NCBI RefSeq assembly: GCF_041146795.1
Contig: NC_135175.1
Span: 32,550,136-32,614,135 of the forward strand
Origin: Maylandia zebra
Taxonomy: Eukaryota > Chordata > Actinopteri > Cichliformes > Cichlidae
Direction of reading: 5' to 3'
DNA length: 64,000 nt
Shown here: positions 1-10,021 of the stretch, one piece after another
Position numbering within the stretch: position 1 is the stretch's first letter
Layout: every line of letters starts with the position of its first letter
Notes under the pieces: generated by a model
Told to the model about the DNA's origin: nothing
The model's input: only the letters and a program-made list of their open reading frames with translations
Databases searched by the model: none
Translations under genes and position numbers: made by a program

Positions 1-2
1 GC

Positions 3-763
3 TATGGAGTCATTTTCACCTGTTTAGCCAGCCGAGCAGTGCACTTGGAAGTGGCTAGCTCTCTAAACACAGATGCCTGCATTAATGCTTTGCGCCGTTT
101 CGTGAGTCGAAGAGGTCAAGTCGCTCACATCCAATCGGACAATGGAACCAACTTTGTCGGAGCAGACAGAGAGTTAAGGGAGGCTCTTGAATCGCTGAAA
201 CATACCCAATTGGAATTTGGGAACGGATAATTCGTATGATCAGAAAGATTCTGAGATCCGTTCTTCAGCAACAACAGTTGGACGACGATGGATTAAATAC
301 GGTTCTATGTGAAATTGAAGCAATTTTAAATGACAGACCCATCACAAAGCTTTCTGATGATCCAAAAGACCTAGAGCCACTTACACCAAATCACATCCTC
401 CTGATGAAAGGAAAACCATCTTTACCACCCGGACTATTTGACCCTCAGGATATGTATCTGAAGAGAAGATGGAAACAGGCTCAGTACATCTCAGATCTTT
501 TTTGGAAACGATGGATACGCGAATACCTGCCTTTGTTACAGGAGAGACAAAAATGGAACCAAAAGAAGAAGAATCTAAAACCTGGAGATATAGTCATTAT
601 AATGGATTCTTCTGCACCACGTGGTTCCTGGCCACTTGGAAGAGTTCTGGAAGCCATTCGTGACAAAAAAGGACTTGTGCGATCTGCACGTTTAAAAACA
701 AAGACTAATATTCTGGAAAGACCTGTAACTAAACTTTGCTTGTTACATGAGACTGTAATCTAA
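3..763 (+). pseudogene. BEL/Pao retrotransposon integrase C-terminal part (broken)
   Basis: This is the 3' end of a BEL/Pao-type pol gene that enters from the left edge. The first frame, open from base 3, reads an integrase core with a S-D-N-G-T-N-F catalytic block near base 140. It stops at 228-230. A second frame resumes at about 210-236 with [10 protein letters not shown] and runs to 763. It covers the L-N-D-R-P-I segment, P-L-T-P-N-H-I-L, and a basic C-terminal domain of the type that follows BEL integrases (W-P-L-G-R-V motif near 625-650). Compared with family members, a stretch of the core between the two frames seems deleted and the frame is shifted, so this copy is not functional. The neighbouring LTR at 888-1193 belongs to it. 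The family call rests on motifs read by eye; I am confident of the superfamily, not the subfamily. Confidence 0.85.
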
Positions 764-887
764 AAGTGTGTTACTTATGTTTATTTATGTGAATGTATAG
801 GTCTAAAGTAGACTGTATTAGTGGCTCCTTATTTTCTTTGTGATTAGAATTGCCATGTCTGATAGCCATTTCAATTAGGGGCCGGGG

Positions 888-1193
888 TGTAGGTGCCATT
901 CTTGGGTTAATACCTTATGTGGTCACTAGAGGTCACCTTTTTCTGTTTTGATTATGTAATGTAAAGGTATTTAAGGTAGACGCACGTAATCGGCGTCAGG
1001 TGTGTCATTGAGAAGGCAAACAGTTTGTGACCGTTGCGCTGTTATGCTATGTCGATACGGAATAAAGACCAAAAAGGACAAGATACATACTGCTGGATTT
1101 ATTGGACTGTGAACATTCATGCATACCAGTGACATCGCGTCACCCCCGTTAACGACCACCTCAGTGGCTTCAAGCGTAGGCTTAGCCTCTACA
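888..1193 (+). repeat. 3' LTR of the BEL/Pao element
   Basis: A purine-rich tract (GGGGCCGGGG, ending at 887) precedes TGTAGGTGCC, and the unit closes with CCTCTACA at 1193, giving TGTAG/CTACA ends. An AATAAAG signal lies near 1061. Immediately after it, sequence AGCAGAGTTGTTCC matches the zinc-finger intron of copies B (27274) and C (56586), so the right boundary is exact. The expected 5-bp target duplication would be AGCAG; its left partner lies outside the window. Confidence 0.75.
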
Positions 1194-1251
1194 AGCAGAG
1201 TTGTTCCAAACAGTCAGGCTACAATGACAAGATAAAAATCTAAATACATAC

Positions 1252-1848
1252 CTCACAGTAACTGCACTTGTAGAGTCCCTTTCTGGTGTGGATCTGTTGG
1301 TGTTGTCTCAGGTAACGTGGAGCTTTAAAAGTCTTCTCACACAGGTCACATTTATAAGGTCTCTCCACATTGTGGGTAAACATGTGTTGTTGTAACTGCC
1401 TGTTGGTTATAAACTGTTTGCCACACTGTTCACAGCTGTACACATAATGTCTGGTGTGAATGCGTAGGTGTGCATTTCGACTCTCTATGTGGCTGAAAGT
1501 TTTTCCACACTCGTCACAGCTGTATGCCTTAATTCCAGAGTGGGTAACTAGATGATTCTGTAAGCTCCTACTGTGAGTAAAAGCTCTGCCACACTGATCA
1601 CAGCTGTACGCTTTAACTCCACTGTGGATGAGTTGGTGTGATTTTAGGGCACTCTTCCAGGTAAAAGACTTTCCACACAAGTCACAGCTAAACGCTTTAA
1701 CTCCAGTGTGGATGACCTGATGACGTTTTAGTGACTCCTTCACAGTAAACTTTTTCCCACACTCGTCACAGGTGTGTGTTTTCTCTCTCTTTCTTCTGTG
1801 AGGTTTGTCGGCCTCCTGAGAGCGCTGACTTCTCGCTCCATGTTGGTC
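1252..1848 (-). CDS. C2H2 zinc-finger gene copy A, finger exon 1 (coding exon 2)
   Basis: Internal coding exon of 199 codons on the minus strand. It starts after an acceptor (CACTGCAG, 1849-1854) and ends at a donor GAG|GTATGT (1251). It reads D-Q-H-G-A-R-S-Q..., then six C2H2 fingers joined by H-T-G/H-S-G linkers, and ends in the first cysteine pair of a seventh finger, Y-K-C-S-Y-C-E. The frame joins exactly (phase 0) to the start exon at 14747-14852. It shares this layout with 27333-27929 and 56643-57239, each 597 nt. The product is probably a nuclear sequence-specific DNA-binding protein without a visible KRAB or BTB domain. The matching last exon is not in the window; a BEL element sits 58 bp beyond the donor. 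The first finger has C-D-E-C-G-K-K-F where copies B and C have C-D-E-C-G-M-G-F. Confidence 0.85.
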
Positions 1849-2096
1849 CTGCAGTGACAGAGATACAAACAGAGGCAGTGAGTGAAATGCAGTCGTGGAA
1901 CAAACTCAACCTTCAAACTCCCTCCATTAACACTAGTTTTAAACCTGAAGGTGGAGTGTGGCACCAAACACCTTAAAGGTCTCTTATCCCCACCTGCTGG
2001 TAGTTCTAACACATTACATCCAACCTGCTGTTAAAAATAATTCATGACTGTTCAAACTCTAAGATCATGCCCTCCTGCTAGGGCTGAGCCATATTA

Positions 2097-3866
2097 CCGT
2101 ATTTTCACAACCATAAGGCGCACTTAAAAGTCTTAGATTTACTTCAAAAAGTACGGCGCGCCCTATAGCGCAGTGCGCCCTGTGTGTTGTAATGAGGACG
2201 TAGTAGAGAACACCATGAGAACGCTAAAGGGTGAAGTGCGTGCGTTGACTTTATCGCACATACCTGTATAAAAGAACAGGTATGTGCATTATGTGGAACA
2301 TCGTTTTTTTAACAACCCTGAAAATGGCAAAGAGACACGCTTACGAAGCACAGTTTAAACTGAAGGCCATCAGCTATGCGGAGGAACATGGAAATCGAGC
2401 AGCGGCGAGAGAATTTAAGATTAACGAATCGATGGTTCGCAAATGGAGGAAGCTAGAAAACAAGCTCCGGCAGGTCAAGAAAACGCAGCTGAGTTTCCGT
2501 GGACATAAGGCGAGGTGGCCCGAGTTGGAGGAAAGACTCGAGCGGTGGATCATCGAGCAAAGAACGAGCGGGAGAAGTGTTTCGACGGTCACCATTCGGC
2601 TAAAAGCAGTTTCACTAGCTGAAGAGATGAACATTGAACATTTCCAAGGAGGTCCGTCTTGGTGCTTTCGTTTTATGAAACGGTGCCATTTTTCCATCCG
2701 GACCAGGACTACGGTAGCGCAGCAACTTCCAGCGGATTATAAGGAAAAGCTGGCCATCTTCCGCTCCTACTGCAGCAAACACATCGGCGACAAAAACATC
2801 CAGCCCAGCCACATTACAAACATGGACCAGGTCCCGCTCACTTTTGACATCCCGGTGATTCACACTGTGGAGAAGAAGGGGACCAACACGGTGGCGATAC
2901 GCACAACGGGGCACGAAAAGTCTTCTTTCACTGTTGTGCTTGGCTGCCATGCTAATGGACAGAAACTGCCGCCTATGGTGATTTTTAAGCAAAAGACTTT
3001 GCCTAAAGAGAAGTTTCCAGCAGGAATCATCATTAAGGCAAATGAAAAGGGCTGGATGGATGAGGAAATGATGAAAGACTGGCTGAGGGAGGTGTATGTA
3101 AGGAGACCAGGTGGTTTTTTCCACGCATCACCATCGCTGTTGATCTGTGACTCTGTGTGCCCATCTCACAGCCGATGTGAAAAAACTAGTGAAACAAATG
3201 AACTGTGAGCTTGCTGTCATTCCGGGAGGCCTGACAAAGGAACTCCAACCGCTGGACATCGGTGTGAACCGCCCGTTCAAAGTAAGGCTGCGAGCGGCCT
3301 GGGAGCGATGGATGACCGGTGGAGACCACAGTTTCACTAAGAGTGGAAGGCAGCTCCGGGCGAGTTACGCCACAATTTGCCAATGGATTGTAGATGCTTG
3401 GGCTAACATGTCTGCTGGCACTGTTGTTCGAGCTTTCGCAAAAGCCGGCATCATTTCCGAGGAGCCGCACGGCACGGAAAGTGACTCTGACAGTGAAGAA
3501 AGTGAACCTGGCATGTTTGATGGAGATTTAGCGCAGCTGTTCAATTCAGACACAGAGGATGAGGACTTCGATGGGTTTGATTAATGATAAAAATGTGAGT
3601 ACCAAACTTTGTTTTGCTCCTGCTTTATTTTTAAATACGCACACTTGTATGCTTGTGTGTTGTTGATGATGACGATTACCGGTAATAGAAATGTGAGTAA
3701 GGTACCGAACTCAGGTTTGCTCCCGCTTTATTTTTAAATACGCATACGGTACTTGTATGCGCCCTATAATCCAGTGCGCCTTATGTGTGTGTTAAATACA
3801 GTAATGGCACACATAACTGAGACTGCGCCTTTTAGTACAGTGCGTCTTATGGTCGTGAAAATACGG
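2097..3866 (+). mobile_element. pogo-family DNA transposon
   Basis: Terminal inverted repeats of about 27 bp (left CCGTATTTTCACAACCATAA, right its near-perfect reverse complement) are flanked by TA at 2095-2096 and 3867-3868, the duplication expected for the Tc1/mariner-pogo superfamily. The interior carries one transposase gene. The element landed inside the left end of the hAT shell: removing it rejoins CCATAT with ACCGTTCACGG. Confidence 0.85.
2324..3584 (+). pseudogene. pogo transposase, one frameshift
   Basis: The ATG at 2324 (M-A-K-R-H-A-Y-E-A) opens a helix-turn-helix domain (E-E-H-G-N-R-A-A-A-R-E-F) of the CENP-B/pogo kind. A second DNA-binding segment follows, then a DDE domain: first Asp in T-N-M-D-Q-V-P, second in L-L-I-C-D-S. 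The frame then shifts near 3148-3160 and continues as C-A-H-L-T-A-D-V to the third motif G-G-L-T-K-E-L-Q-P-L-D, ending with an acidic tail (D-S-D-S-E-E) at 3584. Total length is about 420 residues, near normal. One frameshift is the only break I can see, so it is a recent or lightly decayed copy. An upstream in-frame ATG at 2282 is possible, but the family start is the one chosen. Confidence 0.85.
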
Positions 3867-4054
3867 TATACCGTTCACGGTAATACCGGTATAATGTTAG
3901 GCAACGATAGGAAAATGAAACATCGCAATAGAATGGGAGTAAAACGTGCATGCGCAGTGCCTTTGTTTTCATACGCACATGGCCGACTGTTGAGTGAAAC
4001 AGATGAACCAGAATTGGTTTGTAAAATGGTGCAACTTCCGTGATGTGGAACTGA

Positions 4055-4131
4055 TTTGGTGTTTGTCCGTCAGATACACAACAAAGCACATTTTTTTGCA
4101 GAACATGCAAGCGGCCGTCGTATTTGTTGGA
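4055..4131 (+). pseudogene. hAT transposase BED-finger remnant
   Basis: In one plus-strand frame this short stretch reads F-G-V-C-P-S-D-T-Q-Q-S-T-F-F-C-R-T-C-K-R-P. This matches the pattern of BED zinc fingers at the start of fish hAT transposases (aromatic-G, S-D-T-Q-Q, C-x2-C). No downstream transposase survives. It supports a hAT origin for the shell 2080-13450. Confidence 0.5.
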
Positions 4132-4734
4132 CTAAGATGCTCTTAAATCTGGGAGTAATGTGGGTCCTAAACTCCATATGCTTCAAGTCAAACGAACACT
4201 GCAGCATCACTGAGAGTTAAAAACTGTCTTAATTCTTTCATCTTTAATAAAACGATCAGCATTGCTGCTTTACCAGGTGTAACTATAAAGTTTAACTTCC
4301 AGGTATCGATGAAAACAAAAGTTATTACATTTAACGGAGTTAGAAGTTAGCAGGAAGCTCGCTAGTTTCGCTAGTTACCTAAGCATGATACAGCATGTTC
4401 TGAAAAAATTCAAACGTACAGCTCTGCTATCACTTCCAACATAAATGAAGACAGGAAACTAAACAGCAGTGACGTTTGTAGGGTTACTGAAGTTGGGCTA
4501 GCTGGTATATAATGATGTGCTACGTGATCGCTAGCGACACAGCTATGTTAGCATAACATAAACAGTGAAGCTGGAGGACGAACACTAACACTTTTCCACT
4601 TATAAAAGTTAACGTGAAAGTTCCTCATGGTTAGAGACAAATGCAATCGCATGGCAGGATGCTGTAAACGGACCAAACTTCAGTCAGGAGAACTGAGATA
4701 ATCCATCCACAATACAAGGTTAGTCATTAATATA
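4132..4734. other. Non-coding remnant, hAT shell interior
   Basis: There is no open frame or recognisable domain. Sequence composition and position suggest decayed interior of the hAT shell grading into the second pogo fragment. Confidence 0.4.
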
Positions 4735-4803
4735 CTGCAACAACATGGGAATAGAGCAGCTGCCAGAGAATTCAACATTAATGAATCAGTGCTACAGAAG
4801 TTT
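4735..4803 (+). pseudogene. Second pogo transposase fragment (helix-turn-helix)
   Basis: Translates as Q-H-G-N-R-A-A-A-R-E-F-N-I-N-E-S, almost the same helix-turn-helix as in the pogo element at 2324 (E-H-G-N-R-A-A-A-R-E-F-K-I-N-E-S). The rest of this second copy is gone. A pogo-like right end (CTTATGGTCCGAAAAATACG) appears at about 9443-9462, so the LINE between the two probably inserted into this second pogo copy. Confidence 0.6.
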
Positions 4804-4966
4804 CACGTTTGCTCCGGCAGTGATGGCTAGGTAGCCCACTGCTTTGTCTATGCTCGCTTGCAGATTCTGGATAGAAAGAAACAATGAAGGAAAGAAAGAT
4901 AGAAGAAATGTAAGATAGGCTTCTACTGCACCACAGCTTCTGTTACCTTCAAGGACTCTGCATCAC

Positions 4967-5095
4967 AGCTAACGAGGCTAGCAGCCAGGCCACGCAGGGC
5001 TCCACCACCAGCTAACAAGGCTAGCAGCCAGGCCACGCCAGGCTCCATCACCAGCTAACGAGGCTAGCTGCCAGGCCACGCCTGGTACCAACAAA
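4967..5095 (+). repeat. Three tandem 43-bp monomers in a LINE 5' UTR
   Basis: Three consecutive units begin AGCTAAC(G/A)AGGCTAGC at 4967, 5010 and 5053, a constant 43-bp period, with only a few differences. They lie about 90 bp upstream of the ORF1 ATG. Tandem promoter monomers are known from some mammalian L1 families; a promoter role here is inference. Confidence 0.7.
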
Positions 5096-5181
5096 CAGCC
5101 AGTGAGGTAATTGCCAGGACAAGCCGGGCTTCGGCAACTCTCAAGGGTGCTTCGCAACCAGCGGGCCTTAACGCCGTTAAG

Positions 5182-5888
5182 ATGCCGCCTAAGAGGGGCA
5201 ATGTTAACGTTAATGAGGAGGAACTGGAGGACATAAAGAAATCCCTAAACTTTATGTCTGAAGAAATAACAACAATATCAAAACAACAAAAACTGATACT
5301 CAATTTAATGGATGATATTAAAGAACTAAGAAGGCAGAGCGAGGAAAAGGACAAGAAGATTGCTATGCTGGAAGGACGGGTGTCAGATCTGGAACAATAT
5401 TCAAGAGTAAGTGATGTGATAGTGACAGGACTGGAAACCAAGCATCAGACATATGCACGGGTAGCAGCATCAGAGAGAGGGGAGCCACCCGAGCAAGAGC
5501 TACGCTCTTTGGAAGAGCAGGTAATGGCCTTCTTTAAAAGCAAAGGTATCGAAATGGACAGTAAAAATATTGAGGGATGCCATCCTCTTCCGAGGAAAAA
5601 CAAAAATCAAATACCTGCCATTATCATTCGTTTTGTTAATAGAAAACAGAAAAAAAGAACTGCTCAAGCAAGGAAGAAAGCTAAAAAGGTACAAATGTTT
5701 ATTTAAATGAACACCTAATCAAGAAAAATGCAGACATTGCAAGACAAGCAAGAATATTAAGAAAACTGAAGAAAATACAGTCAACTTGGACGTCAGACTG
5801 TAAAATATTCATTAAGTTAAATGGAACACCAGAGCAGGCTAAGGTTCTAGTCATCAAAGAGATGACGGAACTAGAAAAATATAACTGA
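5182..5888 (+). pseudogene. LINE ORF1 (coiled-coil RNA-binding type), frameshifted
   Basis: ATG 5182 starts M-P-P-K-R-G-N, followed by a long charged heptad-rich region (residues about 15-75), typical of a trimerising coiled coil. A segment related to RNA-binding ORF1 proteins follows (C-H-P-L-P-R, A-I-I-I-R-F-V-N-R). The frame breaks near 5690. The other frame carries the C-terminal block N-E-H-L-I-K-K-N-A-D-I-A-R to the stop at 5886-5888. The same C-terminal block is read at 18811-19068, which is how I recognised the shift. Role in the family: nucleic-acid chaperone for the LINE RNP. Confidence 0.75.
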
Positions 5889-5944
5889 AAAATGCTAAGC
5901 AGTGCTAAATATGATGGGACCGTCCAAGTGCACAACCAACGCAG

Positions 5945-8900
5945 ATGTCTGACAATTTTCAACTAACAACTCATATAGATATTGAAAATAAGACATTGAT
6001 GTATGACAGCAACATAGATCCTGATTGTAATTTCTTTAACAATAAGACAAATGAATGCAATTATTATAAAAATGAGCAACTTAAAAAGGAATTCAAGGTA
6101 GAACAGGGTATAACAATGGTTCACTTTAATAGTCGAAGCTTATATGCAAACTTTCAATCCATCAAAGACTACATAACACAGTTTGAACAGCCATTCAATG
6201 TGATAGCCATATCGGAGACCTGGATAACTCCTGGAAAAGAAGAAGACTTTAAAATAAATGGATATGAATTCCTTCATGTAGACAGGATCAACAAGAAAGG
6301 AGGTGGGGTGGCACTTTACATTGATAAAAACCTAAAGTACGAAAGAATGGGAAGAATGACAACTGTTATTGATGGAGTGATGGAATGTTTATCAGTGGAA
6401 ATAAGTATGGAAAAAAGGAAAAACCTAATTGTCAGTTGTATATATAGAACACCAGGATCTAAGATTGAGATATTTAAGGATAATATGGAGGACTTATTTA
6501 CAAATATAAATCAGAAAAGAATGTTTATTTGTGGGGACTTTAATATTGACTTATTGAATCCAAATCATAATAAGAGTACAGAAGAATTTATTGATTCCAT
6601 GTACAGCATGGGTTTATTTCCACTGATAACAAGACCGACCAGAATAACATCTCATTGTGCAACTCTATTAGATAATATATTTACAAATATAATAGAAGGA
6701 AATATAAAAAGTGGACTGTTAATCAATGATATAAGTGACCATTTACCAGTCTTTGCATCTTATAATTGCTATTATAAAGTGAACAACGATGGACATAAGA
6801 TTATTTACAAAAGAATAAGAACAGAGGAGACATTAAATTGTCTTAGAAATGAACTTTTAAAGCAAGATTGTAATATTGTATATGAACAAACAGAAGTTAA
6901 TAAAGCTTACGAAGGATTCTTAAGAACATTTAACACATTACTTGATAAAAACTGCCCAGTAATTGAAATCAATAGGAAACTCATCTATGCAGGAAGACCA
7001 TGGATGACTAAAGGACTACAAAATGCCTGCAAAAAAAAGAATACCTTATATCGAGAATTCATAAAAAAGAGAACAATAGAAACTGAAATGAAGTATAAAA
7101 CTTACAAAAATTAATTAACTAATATAATGAGATCCTGTAAAAGAGAGTATTACATTAAAAGGTTAGAACACAATAAAGATAACACAAGAGATATATGGAA
7201 TGTATTAAACAGTATAATCAAAAATGAATCAAGGAATAATGATTACCCTGGGTACTTTATAGAAGGGACAAGAAGTATTAATAACATGGAAGAGATAGTA
7301 AATGGCTTTAATGAATTCTTCGTAAACATAGGGCCAAAACTGGCAGAAGAAATAAAGGTTGATGGAATAGAAAGGGACACTGGTGAAAATATTGAAAGGA
7401 ATAGTAGCTCAATGTTTTTAAGAGCAGTGGAAGAGAAAGAGATTTATGACATGGTTAGAGGACTTAAGAACAAAACCAGTACAGACTGGAATGATATTGA
7501 TATGGTAACAGTAAAGACAGTTATTGATGGTATTGTAAAACCATTAAAATATATATTCAACTTGTCGTTTCAAAAAGGAGTTTTTCCACAAAAAATGAAA
7601 GTTGCTAAAGTTATTCCCATTTACAAAACCGGTGAAAGGCATCATTTTACAAACTATAGACCAGTGTCAATACTCTCCCAGTTCTCTAAGATACTGGAAA
7701 AACTCTTCATAAAAAGATTTGACAGTTTTGTGGAAAAATATGAATTAATGACAGATAGTCAGTATGGGTTCAGAAGCAACAGATCAACAGCTTTGGCACT
7801 GATAGTTTTAATGGAAAAGATAACCGAATGTATGGATAATAAGAGGTATGCGCTCGGCGTTTTCTTAGATCTAAAGAAGGTGTTTGATACCGTACTGTTA
7901 ATCATGAAATTCTATTTAAAAAACTGGAAAAGTACGGGTTTAGGGGAGTTGTTTTGGAATGGTTAAAAAGCTATGTAGGGAATAGGCAACAATATGTACA
8001 AATAAATGAATATAAATCCAATTTGATGGATATAGCTTGTGGAGTACCTCAAGGTTCAGTACTGGGTCCAAAAATGTTTATTATGTACTTAAATGATGTC
8101 TGCAGAGTATCGGAGATTTTAAAGTTTATAATATTTGCAGATGACACAAATATACTGTGTTCAGGTGTGGAATTGCCACAGGTTTTGGGGATGATCACAC
8201 AGGAATTAACGATATTAAAGAAGTGGTTTGATATAAATAAATTATCATTGAATCTAGATAAAACAAAATTTATGTTGTTTGGAAACGAAAAGAAAAACAT
8301 CAAAGTAGAAATATGTGTTGACAATGTATATTTAGAAAGAGTAAATGAAATAAAATTTCTTGGGGTGATCATTGACCACAAGCTCTGTTGGAAGCCACAC
8401 ATTACTTATGTTCGGGGGAAATTGGCATGGGGCATTGCCGTCCTGGGGAAAGCAAAGCATATGTTGGATCAGAAAGCACTGCACATTTTATACTGTGCTT
8501 TACTACTGCCATATATGAGCTACTGTGTAGAGGTCTGGGGAAACACATACAAAAGTAACACACAAACAATAACTATAATACAGAAAAGGGCCATTAGATT
8601 AATGAATAATGTGGGGTACAGGGACCATACAAATGCACTCTTTGTCAAAATGCAAGCTATTAAATTCCAAGACTTGGTGAAGCTTAAAACAGCGCAAATA
8701 ATGTATAAAGTAAGAAATAAATTGCTTCCAAAAGAAATCTGTAAATTGTTCATAGAAAGAGAAGGTGGGTATAACTTAAGAGGGAAATGGAATTTAAAAA
8801 TTCAAAGTGCTAGAACAACTTTAAAAACAATGTCTATCTCAATTGCAGGAGTTAAATTATGGAACAGTCTAACAGAAGAAATAAAAGACAGTAAAAACAT

Positions 8901-8982
8901 AAAACAGTTTAAAGTAAAATATAAAAACCTAATTTTAAATAAGTATAAGAATGAAGAAAACGGGGTTAACCCAGGACGGTAA
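5945..8982 (+). pseudogene. LINE ORF2 (endonuclease + reverse transcriptase), two lesions
   Basis: ORF2 opens at 5945 with an apurinic-type endonuclease: F-N-S-R-S-L, S-E-T-W-I, G-D-F-N-I-D and S-D-H-L-P-V are all visible by about 6760. The frame meets one TAA at 7112-7114 and continues in frame from 7127. The RT fingers follow (N-Y-R-P-V-S-I-L, Q-Y-G-F-R). The frame then shifts near 7890, and the last frame holds G-V-P-Q-G-S-V-L-G-P and the catalytic F-A-D-D at about 8138-8149. It ends at 8982 after a typical C-terminal domain. One stop and one frameshift in about 1,010 codons mark it as dead but fairly young. Confidence 0.85.
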
Positions 8983-9358
8983 TGTTGCTGGTAATGGTGT
9001 TGTGGTTCTTTTTTGGTTTTTTTGGTTTTGGTTTGTTTGTTTTTCCATAACTTGTGTATCGGCAAATATACACATTCTGTATTTATCATATGAAAGAAAC
9101 TATACTGTGGAGGGGCATGCTAATTTCTTGTTTTTGATTGATGTATGTTTTTTTTTTTTTTTGCTTTATTTTTGTTGCATATGTTATTTGTTTAATTTAA
9201 AACAAAAAAAAACAATTAAATGAATAGAGGTAAAACTTAGGGGGGTAGGGACAAATAAGTAAATACTTCTACCTACTCCTTTTTCAAACAAATAATGGAA
9301 TAATAGTTTGTAATGATTGTGAAGGCACATGTTTGAAATAAAAATGAACTGAACTGAA

Positions 9359-9529
9359 GGAAGCAAGAAGAATGAGTTTAATAAAGTTTGATTTATCTGA
9401 CTGCTTTGTTTCGCTTAATGTGCCTTATAATCCCGTGCACCTTATGGTCCGAAAAATACGTACTGCACACTGCAGTTTAATGTTGCAAAGCACCTCTTTT
9501 TAACTTCAGTGGATATTATACATGGTTAT
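9359..9529. other. Pogo-like right end and hAT shell interior
   Basis: After the LINE tail comes sequence matching a degraded pogo right terminus (GTGCACCTTATGGTCC...AATACG), then unclassified sequence up to the 5-bp duplication GTTAT (9525-9529) of the LTR element. No open frame is present. Confidence 0.45.
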
Positions 9530-9935
9530 TGTTTTGGAGGAAGGTTGGTTCAGGGTTTCAGTAGTCGTCATCATGGGCTCATCCGATTAGAATGAAAATA
9601 AGCAGTCATTAATCTTTGCAGGTTTTGTTGTTTTATTGTATAACGGATAAAGGAAAGAAAGACACACATGGACTGCTCTCTCTAAAAAGGACATAAAGTA
9701 TGATTTAAGTAACTCATAATGATACATGAACTCAGGAGACTCAAAGAGAAACTCACCTCAGCTGCCGCCCCATGTGGGAGTGAAGAAAGAGTGAGGGGTA
9801 GGTGAGTGCAGTCCTTATATAACGAGTGACAGGTGAGTGCAATTAAGGCCAAGCACCACACCCAATCAAAGGTGAGGAAAAGAAACAAGGTGCATCTGGT
9901 GAAGTGAATGTGCTGAAAGGTGAGCCTTTACAACA
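9530..9935 (-). repeat. 3' LTR of the BEL-like element
   Basis: Direct-repeat partner of 12767-13170, with TG...CA ends. On the minus strand it lies downstream of gag-pro, so it is the 3' LTR. The bases next to it (AATATGGGAGCGGC on the minus strand) are moderately purine-rich, as a polypurine tract would be. Confidence 0.9.
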
Positions 9936-10021
9936 GCCGCTCCCATATTTCTACTGAGAAATATGTTCAAAGGATCAGAGATGCTCCTTTTCACAAAGCG
10001 GGGGCAGAGGAATCAGACATG

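Larger units (their letters stand above)
4900..9358 (+). mobile_element. L2/CR1-group LINE, near full length
   Basis: A two-ORF non-LTR retrotransposon: a 5' UTR with tandem monomers (4967-5095), ORF1 with a coiled coil (5182-5888), ORF2 with endonuclease and reverse transcriptase (5945-8982), and a short 3' UTR ending in AATAAAAATGAACTGAACTGAA near 9358. The short repeated tail instead of poly(A) fits the L2/CR1/Rex1 group. The 5' limit is approximate. Decayed copies of the same family occur at 18290-19070 and 63632-64000. Confidence 0.75.

Noticed and set aside
3753..4110. Small frames on both strands around the pogo right end
   Set aside because: They run across the pogo terminus into the hAT shell and carry no domain except the short BED remnant in another frame.
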